Source: Branchipolynoe longqiensis
Lineage: Eukaryota > Annelida > Polychaeta > Phyllodocida > Polynoidae
Assembly: GCA_030323885.1 (NCBI GenBank)
Contig: CM059192.1
Coordinates: forward strand, 65,031,593-65,095,592
DNA: 64,000 bases
Reading direction: 5' to 3'
The position numbers and the translations under genes were made by a program. A model generated the notes under the pieces. The model saw nothing but the letters and a program-made list of their open reading frames with translations, searched no databases and was not told the origin of the DNA. Of the stretch, positions 54,201 through 61,655 are shown piece by piece; position 1 is the first letter of the stretch; every line of letters begins with the position of its first letter.

Positions 54201-57200
54201 TGCTACACAGAATAGGGTCAATTTAATAGAAGCAGTTTCTGCTTAAAACTGCAGAGTCCGATGAAAGCATCACATTTTCAAAACCAAGACATTAACCTAG
54301 ATTTTATTTTACATATTTAATATAGAATAAGTACCGGCAGTCATTTTTAAGATCTTTAAACTGGGCAGTTAATTAAGTTCACACCCACAACTTTAGGCCG
54401 AACTAGATAAGGCAAACTAGATGAGGCGAACTAGGCGTGAAAGTGAGTCGTGTCCACACTTGCAGTATTTTGGTCGGTTTAAGGCGGAAATCGATATCTG
54501 CGCATGAGCAAGTCCATACTAACCAGCGCCACTTTCGGTTAGTCGACGTCGCCATGAGAGAGTGTGGGTTCGACCTAGATATGTATGGACTGAATCGTAT
54601 TGTTTTGGAACGGTCAAAACTTCTGCTGGGCAGTGAAAACCTAAAAAAAATGAAAAAAATATCTGTGCACAGCTAGTGGTTTCATAGACCAAATTATATA
54701 ATATGAGCTTTTGATTGACCGGAAAGTCAACAAACTAAGGTCTCGACTGCGCATGCGTGTGACGTCCTTAATCCGGCTCATCTAAGCCGCTACCGTTGAC
54801 ACTATGAACTTGGGCCGACTTAAGCTAGTTCGCTTCATCAATACTACCTCGCGACGCGGTTTACTTGAGGGAAACTAGTTGAGGCGAATCAACCCTAATC
54901 TGCCTCAGCATCGCGTCCACACGGCAAATGTGAGTCGAACTGTAGGAGGCGAACTAGTTGAGGCGACTTAACGCCCAGGTGTGAACACGGCTATACAGTT
55001 CTACTTCTAGTTAAATGCAGAATAATACAAAGAACAGAAAGGTTCTTATCTTGTTTACTTTTCAAGATATTCACATATTGAGATATTTTGTTATTTACTT
55101 GAGCAAAGTTTGCTTTTACCACCGAATGAAACATAAGGTATTTTTGGGTGTTTTTTTTGCTAAATTTGATTTTGTTTTAAAAATACTTCTATCAATATCA
55201 TATACCAAATTATAGCTCATTTAGTGGTCTTTCTGATCGGATCTATTAATAGTCTGTGTAATCAATGGCGATTCACGCCAAGCGAAACAAAACCGCATGC
55301 CTTGGTACTTGTTCGGATTAATGTGATGCAAACTAATGCACTAATTAACAAAAGTGCCTGTAATAAAGTGTATTTTGGTGTGTTGTCCTGATATACAGCC
55401 CAAGTAATTTTGATATCAAAATAAAGACAATTCAGTGCCCATCCTGATATAACCATCGATGTGGCCTGGATGTAAAACCCCAACAGACAACACACTAACT
55501 ATCTCCACCCCCACTCTGCACACAGGCATCCTGCCGCCCAACGTACTGAAGGAGGCCCGGACCAAGGTGATGTCGAACGCCGACTGTGACGAGGCCTGGA
55601 CGGCCGCCAGCGGACCAGGCCTCGTCCAGGACACCCACCTGTGTGTCGGCGGAACCGGAAACGGCGCCTGCAGCGTGAGTCGGGTTTTACTCCGGTTTTT
55701 TTTCTTTTTGCCATTTTTTTTTTTAACAATGAAAGATACCTATTGTCCATGTGTTAAATATATTAGCAGTTGATACTTTTTTTCTTTTTTTCTTTTCTTT
55801 TAGTGATGAATTTATTTACCCTGCTGATAAAGGATAACTGTGTTAACACTTGTTTTCACCGCTGGGCAGCACTAATCCAATTTGATTTAAATCTTCTGGA
55901 TTTTGTTTTCTTTATTGCTGTTATGGCTTGTAACTGTTTGTAGATTGCAAACAGTCAAAAATCCAGCTTTTACTATAATTTGAGTAATTTATAATTTGAG
56001 TAATTCGCTTGATTCCTTTCACTACTTCAACGTTCAGGTTTCCAAGTAAAACCAAAATGTATGTTATCCATTCATGTATAGTTGATTAATCTACCATACA
56101 TAATAATGCATCAGCATCTAAGTTGGAAATATAGGATCAAATGTGGGTAAATATTTAGGTTTTGATCAAATTATGTTTCTTTGGACCAATCAACTTTAAA
56201 GAGAGAAATCTGTTTCTTAGTAATGCCGAGCACCAGGATTAACCTTAACCTAAATGTCCCACTAGTGGACCCACTTGTGGGACATTTAAGTTAACAAAAA
56301 TGCCTCCTAATTTACAGGCATTTTTGTAAATGCCATGACATATGGCATACGCCTATGCCATATGTCATGGGGAGTGACAAGTATTACTTTTTAAATCATT
56401 GGTTTGATTCGGTCAGGGTTCAAATACCACAACCTACCAAACCAGAAGGCAGATTTTCAACTTATTCGGCCATCCCGTCTAGCTTAGCAGATATGATTGA
56501 CATAGCTGAGTTCCCTGCTTCCAATTCTCCCACGTCGGGTGTGCGTTGTTACTGTTATACCCCTGTCACACTACGATGTAACGAGCCAACGTGAGCCAAA
56601 CGTGGTCATTTTTCGTCATTACGTTGGGCTACGTCATGATGATGTCAGAATGACGTTAGAATGACGTCGAGCTATGTCACATTACGTCGTGTTACATCGA
56701 GTTATGTCAAGGTTTTGGACATGTTCAAAACTTTCGACGTAGCTCGAACGTAAGGGTTTACGTTCGCCGTACGTTCTGTTCATGTTCAGTGAACGTCAAT
56801 GACGTTAAACGGACATTATTCCAACGCTGCTCACTACGTTCAACTACGTTCCACTACGTTAACCCACATTAAACCGAGTGCAAATGGCTACGTGGTGTAA
56901 TGGGAACGTCAGGAGAACGTCAGGAGAACGTCAGGAGAATGTCAGGAGAACGTCAGGAGAACGTGCATTCAATGTACGTTCAACGTCTCATGACGTATCT
57001 AGCGTCACGTAACGTTCTTCTGGCGATGGAATAACGTTCATAACGTTCCGTGAGCGTAGTGACGTTGTCCTCTCTCGTTGAATGACGGTATCACTACGAT
57101 GTTACGCTCTCATCCACTATGCTGCATCCACGTTCAACTTGTGCCCAAATTTGCATACTACGCCGAGAAGTTCAACATTCTTCACGTTCTCCCTACGCTG

Positions 57201-58208
57201 ACGTCATTACATCGTAGTGTGACAGGGCCATTAGTTCCATTATGTAATACCATATCTAATGTTTGTTGCTTTTTGGAGGTTTACGTCCTGGCAACATCTG
57301 ATGTCATATCAGAACAGTGCACAGGATGTGGGAAGTATAATAACTACTTAAAGTTGCATAGTCCAATGCGTTTTGAGTTTCTGTCATTTTCTGAGGTAAA
57401 CATATTAGGCTGATCGTTATAATCTACCCTACTTTCATTTGAAGTAACTTTTATTTTAAATAGATAACTTTTGAGATATTTGAAGTGCAAACAAGCAAAA
57501 TTAGTTTTGGCAGGCTTGCCAAAACTCCGACACCATAGGTTTCTGCAGTAATAGGTTCTATTAAATTGCCTCAGTATTTCCTTCTATATGGTGAAAAATG
57601 TATAACAAGTGCACCGGTATTTAAGCTAGATATGTAGAATCAAATTGAGATACTTGTTCGTTTTTGAAAATTTGATCCTTCATCGGACTATGCAGGTTTA
57701 AGCTAAACGGTAGAGAGTTTGAATCCGTCCAATAACTAGGCACTCAACCAAGAAGGGAGGAGAGTGCCTGGGGAGCCGTGGAGAACGCCTTCTTTAGGAA
57801 GTATCCTGACACTGAGCTAACCAGTCCTTACCCTATCCTAGTAATGCCGTGTGCTAGGATAGGTAGTGGCAAGTATCAATTTTGTAAATCATTGTTTTGA
57901 CTCAACTGGGAATTGACCTTCCTACCTTCCGCATGGGAAGCCTGCGCTCTACCAATTCAGCCACCGCCTCCGGTAGTATCTAATGTAGTACACATATGCA
58001 TGTAGTGCAGTCTGATGAACAAGAACTGTGTCTGTTTCAGGGGGACAGCGGTGGGCCCGTGGTCTGCAAGTTTGCAGATAGGTGGGTGCTGGCTGCTGTG
58101 ACATCATGGGGAATGAGCACTTGTAACGTCACCTACCCGACCGTGTGCACGCGCGTCTCTCACTACAGGGACTGGATCACTGATGCAACCAATGGGGAAA
58201 TAGCCTAG
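39117..58208 (+). CDS. Chymotrypsin/elastase-like S1 serine protease homologue, His57 lost (6 exons, 270 aa)
   Basis: Join 39117-39239, 41049-41146, 42146-42236, 53084-53267, 55526-55674 and 58041-58208: 813 nt with no internal stop. All five introns are GT-AG (phases 0, 2, 0, 1, 0). Residues 1 to about 20 are a hydrophobic signal peptide (SLCACALLGLLCAVAG). IVGG at 26-29 would be the mature N-terminus, but it follows SLPL, not Arg/Lys. Exon 2 reads WMLSASSC where active enzymes have W-x-x-TAAHC, so His57 is Ser. Asp102 (DDIGLIRL) and Ser195 (GDSGGPVV) remain, as do cysteines for the 42-58, 136-201, 168-182 and 191-220 bridges. Positions 189/190 are Gly/Ala, not trypsin's Asp. Prediction: a secreted non-catalytic homologue (binding, regulatory or decoy role unknown). 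The exon chain is my reconstruction from splice sites and family fit. Confidence 0.88.
39240..40380. other. Intron 1, first part: no gene seen
   Basis: AT-rich intron sequence. 39340-39420 resembles the repeat family at 30786-31358 ('TTTGCCGATACGTGTAGGGC'). Short open frames on either strand have no family features. Confidence 0.6.
40390..41020. repeat. 42-bp minisatellite in intron 1, about 15 copies
   Basis: Units such as ATTTACATCAGGCTCTCAAT followed by ACTCACACTATGTGACACCAGT. The period is 42, so a 14-residue unit (CDTSIYIRLSVLTQ) is open on the plus strand. That frame runs on into exon 2 in phase. The array ends about 28 bp before the exon 2 acceptor. Confidence 0.9.
41049..41146 (+). 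CDS. Protease homologue exon 2 (SASSC in place of AAHC)
   Basis: Acceptor CTGTCTGTTGCAG|GGG, donor CTCCCCAG|GTCAGC, phase 0 to 2. It encodes GSLQVIGLSHFCGCVVLSDV then WMLSASSCFLLP. CG-C replaces the usual CGG and adds a cysteine; SASSC replaces AAHC, removing His57. Confidence 0.88.
41147..42145. other. Intron 2: SINE fragment, otherwise unassigned
   Basis: A minus-strand SINE family A fragment lies at about 41735-41862 ('CCTTGCCCTATCCTAGTAAC...GGTTTGACTCG...AAACGGGAGG'). The rest is AT-rich with no recognised element. It ends in the exon 3 acceptor CCTTGACCTTGGCAG. Confidence 0.6.
42146..42236 (+). CDS. Protease homologue exon 3
   Basis: Encodes (S)FMTVVLLGAHDIRTRFRG and DPSYFTIQKFIR, the beta-strand region after position 58 of the S1 fold (compare the V-x-LGxH/D pattern). 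The donor AGG|GTGTGTCC is at the same time the first base of the 43-bp satellite. Confidence 0.85.
42237..44414. repeat. 43-bp satellite, first block (about 50 units)
   Basis: The unit reads GTGTGTCCYACTTAACTACC then CACTTCTAGTGTATAGCAACAGG. It starts exactly at the exon 3 splice donor. Units are 80-98% identical, with recurrent variants (ACAGGGTGTG, AACATGGTG, TTCTAAGTG, CTGCTTC). No spacers of CRISPR kind. About 50 units by length. Confidence 0.95.
44415..46621 (+). pseudogene. Degenerate CR1-like LINE inside the satellite
   Basis: 45645-45690 encodes LVIVGDFNLKEIDWAT, the endonuclease GDFN motif. 45860-45900 has EKSDHAVIS (SDH motif). 46410-46450 has EFFVSVFTNEN, the linker before RT in CR1 elements. 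Stops and frameshifts occur throughout. A 107-aa basic frame at 44683-45006 (KKNRQERAVNLIIHRHLKKI) may be an ORF1 remnant, but I do not recognise its family. RT itself is not present. Flanks 'GTCCTACTTAACTA' and 'GTCCCTTCTTAACTA' are both satellite sequence. Confidence 0.65.
46622..52197. repeat. 43-bp satellite, second block (about 130 units)
   Basis: Same unit as 42237-44414. 46625 to about 48100 repeats the order of variant units seen at 42940-44410. Later parts repeat each other (50165-50660 against 51540-52040). Clusters of small insertions and deletions occur at 47430-48130, 49540-49710, 49905-49975 and 50225-50300. A few more diverged units follow at 52300-52430. Confidence 0.95.
52198..52718. 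other. Intron 3 end: SINE scrap, diverged satellite units, unassigned DNA
   Basis: 52262-52304 ('TTTGTTGATAGAAAGCCCGA...') is an inverted piece of the SINE at 63440-63475. 52305-52430 holds about three diverged 43-bp units. 52440-52718 has no recognised feature. Confidence 0.55.
52719..53028. mobile_element. MITE with CCCCAGTCA ends and TTGCGACCA repeats
   Basis: The left end CCCAGTCATCGTACAAATTA and the right end 'GCATGTGACTGGGG' are inverted relatives. The interior repeats TTGCGACCA and its complement TGGTCGCAA at least ten times in both orientations. It ends 55 bp upstream of exon 4. Confidence 0.65.
53084..53267 (+). CDS. Protease homologue exon 4 (Asp102)
   Basis: Acceptor GGTTTCCCCGCAG|CACCC, donor TTTGGAG|GTACCA. 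HPDFSTGAWETGYPDDIGLI carries Asp102 in DDIGL; AECYITGWG carries Cys136 and the conserved GWG. The GC content is clearly higher than in the flanking intron. Confidence 0.9.
53474..53964. mobile_element. MITE with about 40-bp TIRs in intron 4
   Basis: TGTTGCAGTTTCCGCGGCAC at the left is matched by the inverse 'GCCGCGGAAACTGCAACA' at the right; inverted identity runs on through ACCAGTTTG and GAGGGACACAT. The interior is the complement of the repeat found at 30786-31358, with the same internal duplication, so it may be an older related element with different ends. Confidence 0.65.
54378..54995. mobile_element. Second copy of the TTACACGGGC-type MITE, opposite orientation
   Basis: 54475-54725 is the reverse complement of about 25760-26030 at roughly 90% identity (CGATATCTGCGCATGAGCAA, GTGTGGGTTCGACCTAGATA). 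Ends: 'GTTCACACC...GGCGAACTAGGCG' and 'GACTTAACGCCCAGGTGTGAAC'. Ends differ in detail from the first copy (CACACC against TTACACGG), so the families are sisters. Confidence 0.7.
55435..55495 (+). mobile_element. SINE family A 3' end before exon 5
   Basis: 'CATCCTGATATAACCATCGATGTGGCCTGGATGTAAAACCCCAAC' is a diverged SINE end. Only about 30 bp separates it from the exon 5 acceptor. Confidence 0.6.
55526..55674 (+). CDS. Protease homologue exon 5
   Basis: Acceptor CACTCTGCACACAG|GC, donor TGCAGC|GTGAGTC. (G)ILPPNVLKEARTKVMSNADC ... THLCVGGTGNGACS. Cys168/Cys182 are present. Residues 189-190 before C191 are G-A, so the S1 pocket is chymotrypsin/elastase-like rather than trypsin-like. Confidence 0.9.
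56219..56482 (-). mobile_element. SINE family A carrying a three-hairpin insertion
   Basis: SINE sequence 'AATGCCGAGCACCAGGA' stops at about 56239 and resumes near 56371 with 'GGAGTGACAAGTATTAC', ending GGCCATCCCGTCT (56480). Between lie three consecutive inverted repeats at 56252-56287, 56296-56325 and 56333-56370. Confidence 0.7.
56566..57231. mobile_element. MITE with CTGTCACACTACGATGTAA TIRs
   Basis: CTGTCACACTACGATGTAA at the left is the exact inverse of TTACATCGTAGTGTGACAG at the right. Subterminal ACGT-rich motifs recur in both arms, and 56900-56965 holds five copies of AACGTCAGGAG. Its ends closely resemble those of the elements at 1448-3496 and 3563-4237. Confidence 0.8.
57352..57697. 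mobile_element. TTAA-flanked MITE
   Basis: TTAA at 57348-57351 and 57698-57701. Ends AGTTGCATAGTCCAATG and CATCGGACTATGCAGG. 346 bp, about 80% identical to 24522-24869. Confidence 0.8.
58041..58208 (+). CDS. Protease homologue exon 6 (Ser195) and stop
   Basis: Acceptor CTGTGTCTGTTTCAG|GGG. GDSGGPVVCKFADRWVLAAV carries Ser195 and Cys201; TSWGMSTCNVTYPTVCTRVS carries S214-W215-G216 and Cys220. Ends WITDATNGEIA and TAG at 58206-58208. The last 30 bases are the first unit of the 51-bp tandem repeat. Confidence 0.9.
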   Translation, partial: GDSGGPVVCKFADRWVLAAVTSWGMSTCNVTYPTVCTRVSHYRDWITDATNGEIA

Positions 58209-58534
58209 AACCAGATCCCTGATTAATTCACTGATGCAACCAATGGGGAAATAGCCTAAAACCAGATCCCTGATTAATTCACTGATGCATCCAATGGGGA
58301 AATAGCCTAGAATCAGATCCCTGATTAATTCACTAAGGCAACTAATGGGGAAACAGCCTAGAACCAGATCCCTGATTAATTGACTGATGCCAGCAATGGG
58401 GAAACAGCCTAAAACCAGATCCCTGATTAATTCACTGATGCATCCAATGGGGAAATAGGCTAAAACCAGATCCCTGATTAATTCACTGACGCAACCAATG
58501 GGGAAATATCCTAGAACCAGATCCCTGATTAATT
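58179..58534. repeat. 51-bp tandem repeat covering the stop codon and 3' UTR, seven copies
   Basis: The unit ACTGATGCAACCAATGGGGA then AATAGCCTAGAACCAGATCC and CTGATTAATTC. The first copy contains the last nine codons and the stop of exon 6. Six further copies make up most of the 3' UTR. Copies differ at a few positions only. Confidence 0.92.
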
Positions 58535-58619
58535 AGATCTACATTACTGACGCTGCACTAATGACAATATTACTATATATCTAGTGGTAATATTACTACA
58601 TATGTCATGGCAAAATAGA

Positions 58620-58625
58620 AATAAA
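58620..58625 (+). terminator. Polyadenylation signal AATAAA
   Basis: First AATAAA after the stop codon, about 410 nt downstream and beyond the 51-bp array. Sequence signal only. Confidence 0.5.
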
Positions 58626-58679
58626 ACGGTATCATGCATGCACGGCTTAGTTTGATTATTTATTTGTAATTTTGAACAA

Positions 58680-59760
58680 CCATTAGGAGAATGTCAATAT
58701 CTAAACAATATTCAACGGTTGTGTGTAGCTCCATGTAATCTCGAACAGCCTCTGGGAGAATGTCAATATATAAGTGATATTCAACGGTGATGTCTGTCTC
58801 CATGTAACCTTGAACAGCCTTTGGGAGAATGTCAATATATAAGTGATATTCAACGTTATGTCTGTCTCCATGTAACCTTGAACAGCCTTTGGGAGGATGT
58901 CAATATCTAAGTAATATTCAATGGTTATGTCTATTTCCATGTAATTTTGAGCAGCCTTTACGTGAATGTCAATATCTAAACGATATTCAACCATTATGTC
59001 TGTCTCCATGTAATTTTGAACAGCCTTTACGAGAATGTCAATATCTAAACGATATTCAACCGTTATGTCTGTCTCCATGTAATTTTGAACAGCCTTTACG
59101 AGAATGTCAATATCTAAACGATATTCAACCATTATGTCTGTCTCCATGTAATTTTGAACAGCCTTTACGAGAATGTCAATATCTAAACGATATTCAACCG
59201 TTATGTCTGTCTCCATGTAATTTTGAACAGCCTTTACGAGAATGTCAATATCTAAACGATATTCAACCGTTATGTCTGTCTCCATGTAATTTTGAACAGC
59301 CTTTACGAGAATGTCAATATCTAAACGATATTCAACCGTTATGTCTGTCTCCATGTAATTTTGAACAGCCTTTACGAGAATGTCAATATCTAAACGATGC
59401 TGTCTCCATGTAATTTTGAACAGCCTTTACGAGAATGTCAATATCTAAACGATATTCAACCGTTATGTCTGTCTCCATGTAATTTTGAACAGCCTTTACG
59501 AGAATGTCAATATCTAAATGATATTCAACCGGTATGTCTGTCTCCATGTAATTTTGAACAGCCTTTATGAGAATGTCAATATCTAAACGATATTCAACCG
59601 TTAAAGCCTGTCTCCATGTAATTTTGAAGAGCCTTTAGGCGAATGTCAATATCTAAGCGATGTTTGGCCGCTATGTCTGTCTCCATGTAATTTTGAACAG
59701 CCTTTAGGAGAATGTCAATATCTAAACGATATTCGGCCGCTATGTCTGTCTCCCTGCACC
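58680..59760. repeat. 69-bp minisatellite, about 15-16 copies
   Basis: The unit CAGCCTTTACGAGAATGTCA then ATATCTAAACGATATTCAAC, CGTTATGTCTGTCTCCATGT and AATTTTGAA. Central copies are nearly identical; those at both ends are diverged. One unit (near 59395) is shortened. A period of 69 keeps 23-residue units open on both strands (217 aa minus, 174 aa plus). I treat these as by-products of the repeat. Confidence 0.92.
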
Positions 59761-60249
59761 TGAGACAAACCGCTTGGAGCTGGCCGAACATAGAAGTATT
59801 TATTGTTCTTAGTGACGTCACTATTATACAGAGTTATCGATGGCCAACAAAGGCTGTATAAGGCCTACCTCAGCATTGGCCAATATTTTGTAACTATATT
59901 TTTCTTAAATTCCCATCTTTGATACTCCCACCTTAAAGGCTCCAGATTGAATCTGTGTCGCAAACCAAAATATATTTATCGCGATCTTCCGACTCCCCCC
60001 CCCCCCCAAACCTCACCCCAACCCCAATCCCAACCCTAACCCCGACTTCATATGCGACTGCGTAGCAACAATCAGTGAAAAGGCATCAAACATAGCCACA
60101 ACCTCATATACATGTTGCCCTTTCTTGTACTCTGTAACGATCATTGTTAGCGGAATCTAGATGATGATTTCAACAAATGAAATTAGTGATTTTGACATTT
60201 TTGTGATATTGGGGAAAATCGATGACACCTGTCCTGAAGTGATAATTTG
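59761..60249. other. Unassigned spacer
   Basis: Contains a C11 run and CCCCAACCCCAATCCCAACC at 59995-60050. No gene or element is recognised. Confidence 0.5.
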
Positions 60250-60455
60250 AGGGAGTTCGATTCTCCGCCGAGTAAAACCAATGACTTACTAACTTGATAC
60301 TTGTCGCGTCCTAGCTGGGCACTCACCATTAATCACTTAATAGGATAGGCCAAGAACTTATTGGCTCGGTGTCAGGATAATGGGAATGAGTGGGATATCG
60401 GGTCATGGTGTTGGCAAACTGGGACAACACTATGAAGTCGCCATGAGTGTGCACT
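60250..60455 (+). mobile_element. SINE family A, 5'-truncated
   Basis: 'GATTCTCCGCCGAGTAAAACC...ACTTGTCGCGTCC...AGTGTCAGGATAATGGGAATGAG...GAAGTCGCCATGAGTG' in plus orientation. Diverged, without the far 3' end. Confidence 0.65.
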
Positions 60456-61435
60456 GTTACAATATAATATTTCTGTATGCTCGGCGGTCATGAACACCAG
60501 AGAATACCATAAACTCTCCCCATTCATTTCACCTGATGCCTCCCTCAATTAAACTCCCTTAATTAAACTCATAAGGAAGAAAGGAAGACAAGTCACACAA
60601 GATTGCCAGTGAAGAAGTTGTGCTTTATTGGCATCAACTCCTGTCAACCTACTAGTGACCTATCACCTTCACCCCTTACTCTGTCCACACAGAATCTCAT
60701 TACCTCTTTAGCATGTCTATGAATCAGTGCCTACAGCCCATTGAACCGGAGTCCCTTGGTTGTTGCACTCAACTCAATTTAGATATATATGAATTTTGGT
60801 AGCATCAGACAGAGTGTCTGGGGTCCCTGCTCAAGAGTAGGTGTGTCTCACTCAAGAGCCAGGAGTAGGGTGATCTTTCAAGTGTGTCTGGAGCAGTTTC
60901 TTGCATAATTAATCTCAAAGTGAGGCTAGTGTGGTCAGAGGGCCAAGGGAGTGCAGGTGACTGGGCATCCCACAGCCAGCCAATCAGGCACCCACCACAG
61001 CCTGGGAGGGTGACACCTCCCAGTATGGTTGGCTGTCACTCAACCCAGCTGCAGGTGGTGTCTATGTGTATATGCAGATTAGGCTGGTATGTTGGCCCAT
61101 CAGCACTATGGTAACAGGTAGTTGCAGACAGTTACAAATATATATATATATATATATCAAAAATGTCCTTTTTCTCCAATTGCACTCTTTATGGGTGCAT
61201 AGAGGGACATTTCAACAAACATGAACTGTCTCTTATAAAGGAAGATCTCTTCATTAATCTCAGGCATCATGTATGAACATATATTTCACATAGCTTATAT
61301 CATGTCATATTGTCAGTGGGGCACCATTGCTTTTAGATTACATAACCTTGTCCCCACTCTGCCGCCCAAGAATAATAATGCTCTCTGCCAATATATAATT
61401 CCAAAGCGAAAATCCGTATATTTTTACAAAAATCG
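60456..61435. other. Unassigned spacer with a (TA)n tract
   Basis: (TA)n at 61139-61158. 60960-61040 is GC-richer (CAGCCAGCCAATCAGGCACC). No coding frame with family features. Confidence 0.45.
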
Positions 61436-61655
61436 GTACCAATCCTGATATGACTTTAGATGTTGCCAGGACGCAAAATTCCAACAACCAATCGAGGTGG
61501 CATGGGCCGGTCAGTGCACGCAGCGCCGCAGCGGGCCCTAACATCGAACCCGCGTGGGTGAATAGTGGTTCACTTGAGACAGCAGAAACTGACACCTACA
61601 TATCTGTATGCATTCAGTGTATATACACACAACCTTTCCAATTTCTTTTGTTTAA

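Larger units (their letters stand above)
53268..55525. other. Intron 4: MITEs and unassigned DNA
   Basis: Holds TTAA-MITE left ends at about 53366-53460 and 54247-54340, a TIR element at 53474-53964, a second MITE at 54378-54995, AT-rich DNA at 55010-55430 and a SINE tail at 55435-55495. A short palindrome (TAGATTTTATTTTACATA / TATGCAAAATAAAATCTA) lies at 53421-53457. No gene is seen. Confidence 0.6.
55675..58040. other. Intron 5: SINEs and two MITEs
   Basis: 55680-56215 is AT-rich with T-runs and has no recognised element. Then come a SINE with a hairpin insertion (56219-56482), a TIR MITE (56566-57231), a SINE tail (57268-57318, minus), a TTAA MITE (57352-57697) and a SINE head/core (57805-57975, minus, second head type). 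It ends at acceptor GTGTCTGTTTCAG. Confidence 0.7.

Noticed and set aside
59995..60050. Interstitial telomere repeat
   Set aside because: CCCCAACCCCAATCCCAACCCTAACCCC resembles telomeric sequence but the units are irregular and only a few. A degenerate C-rich tract is the simpler reading.
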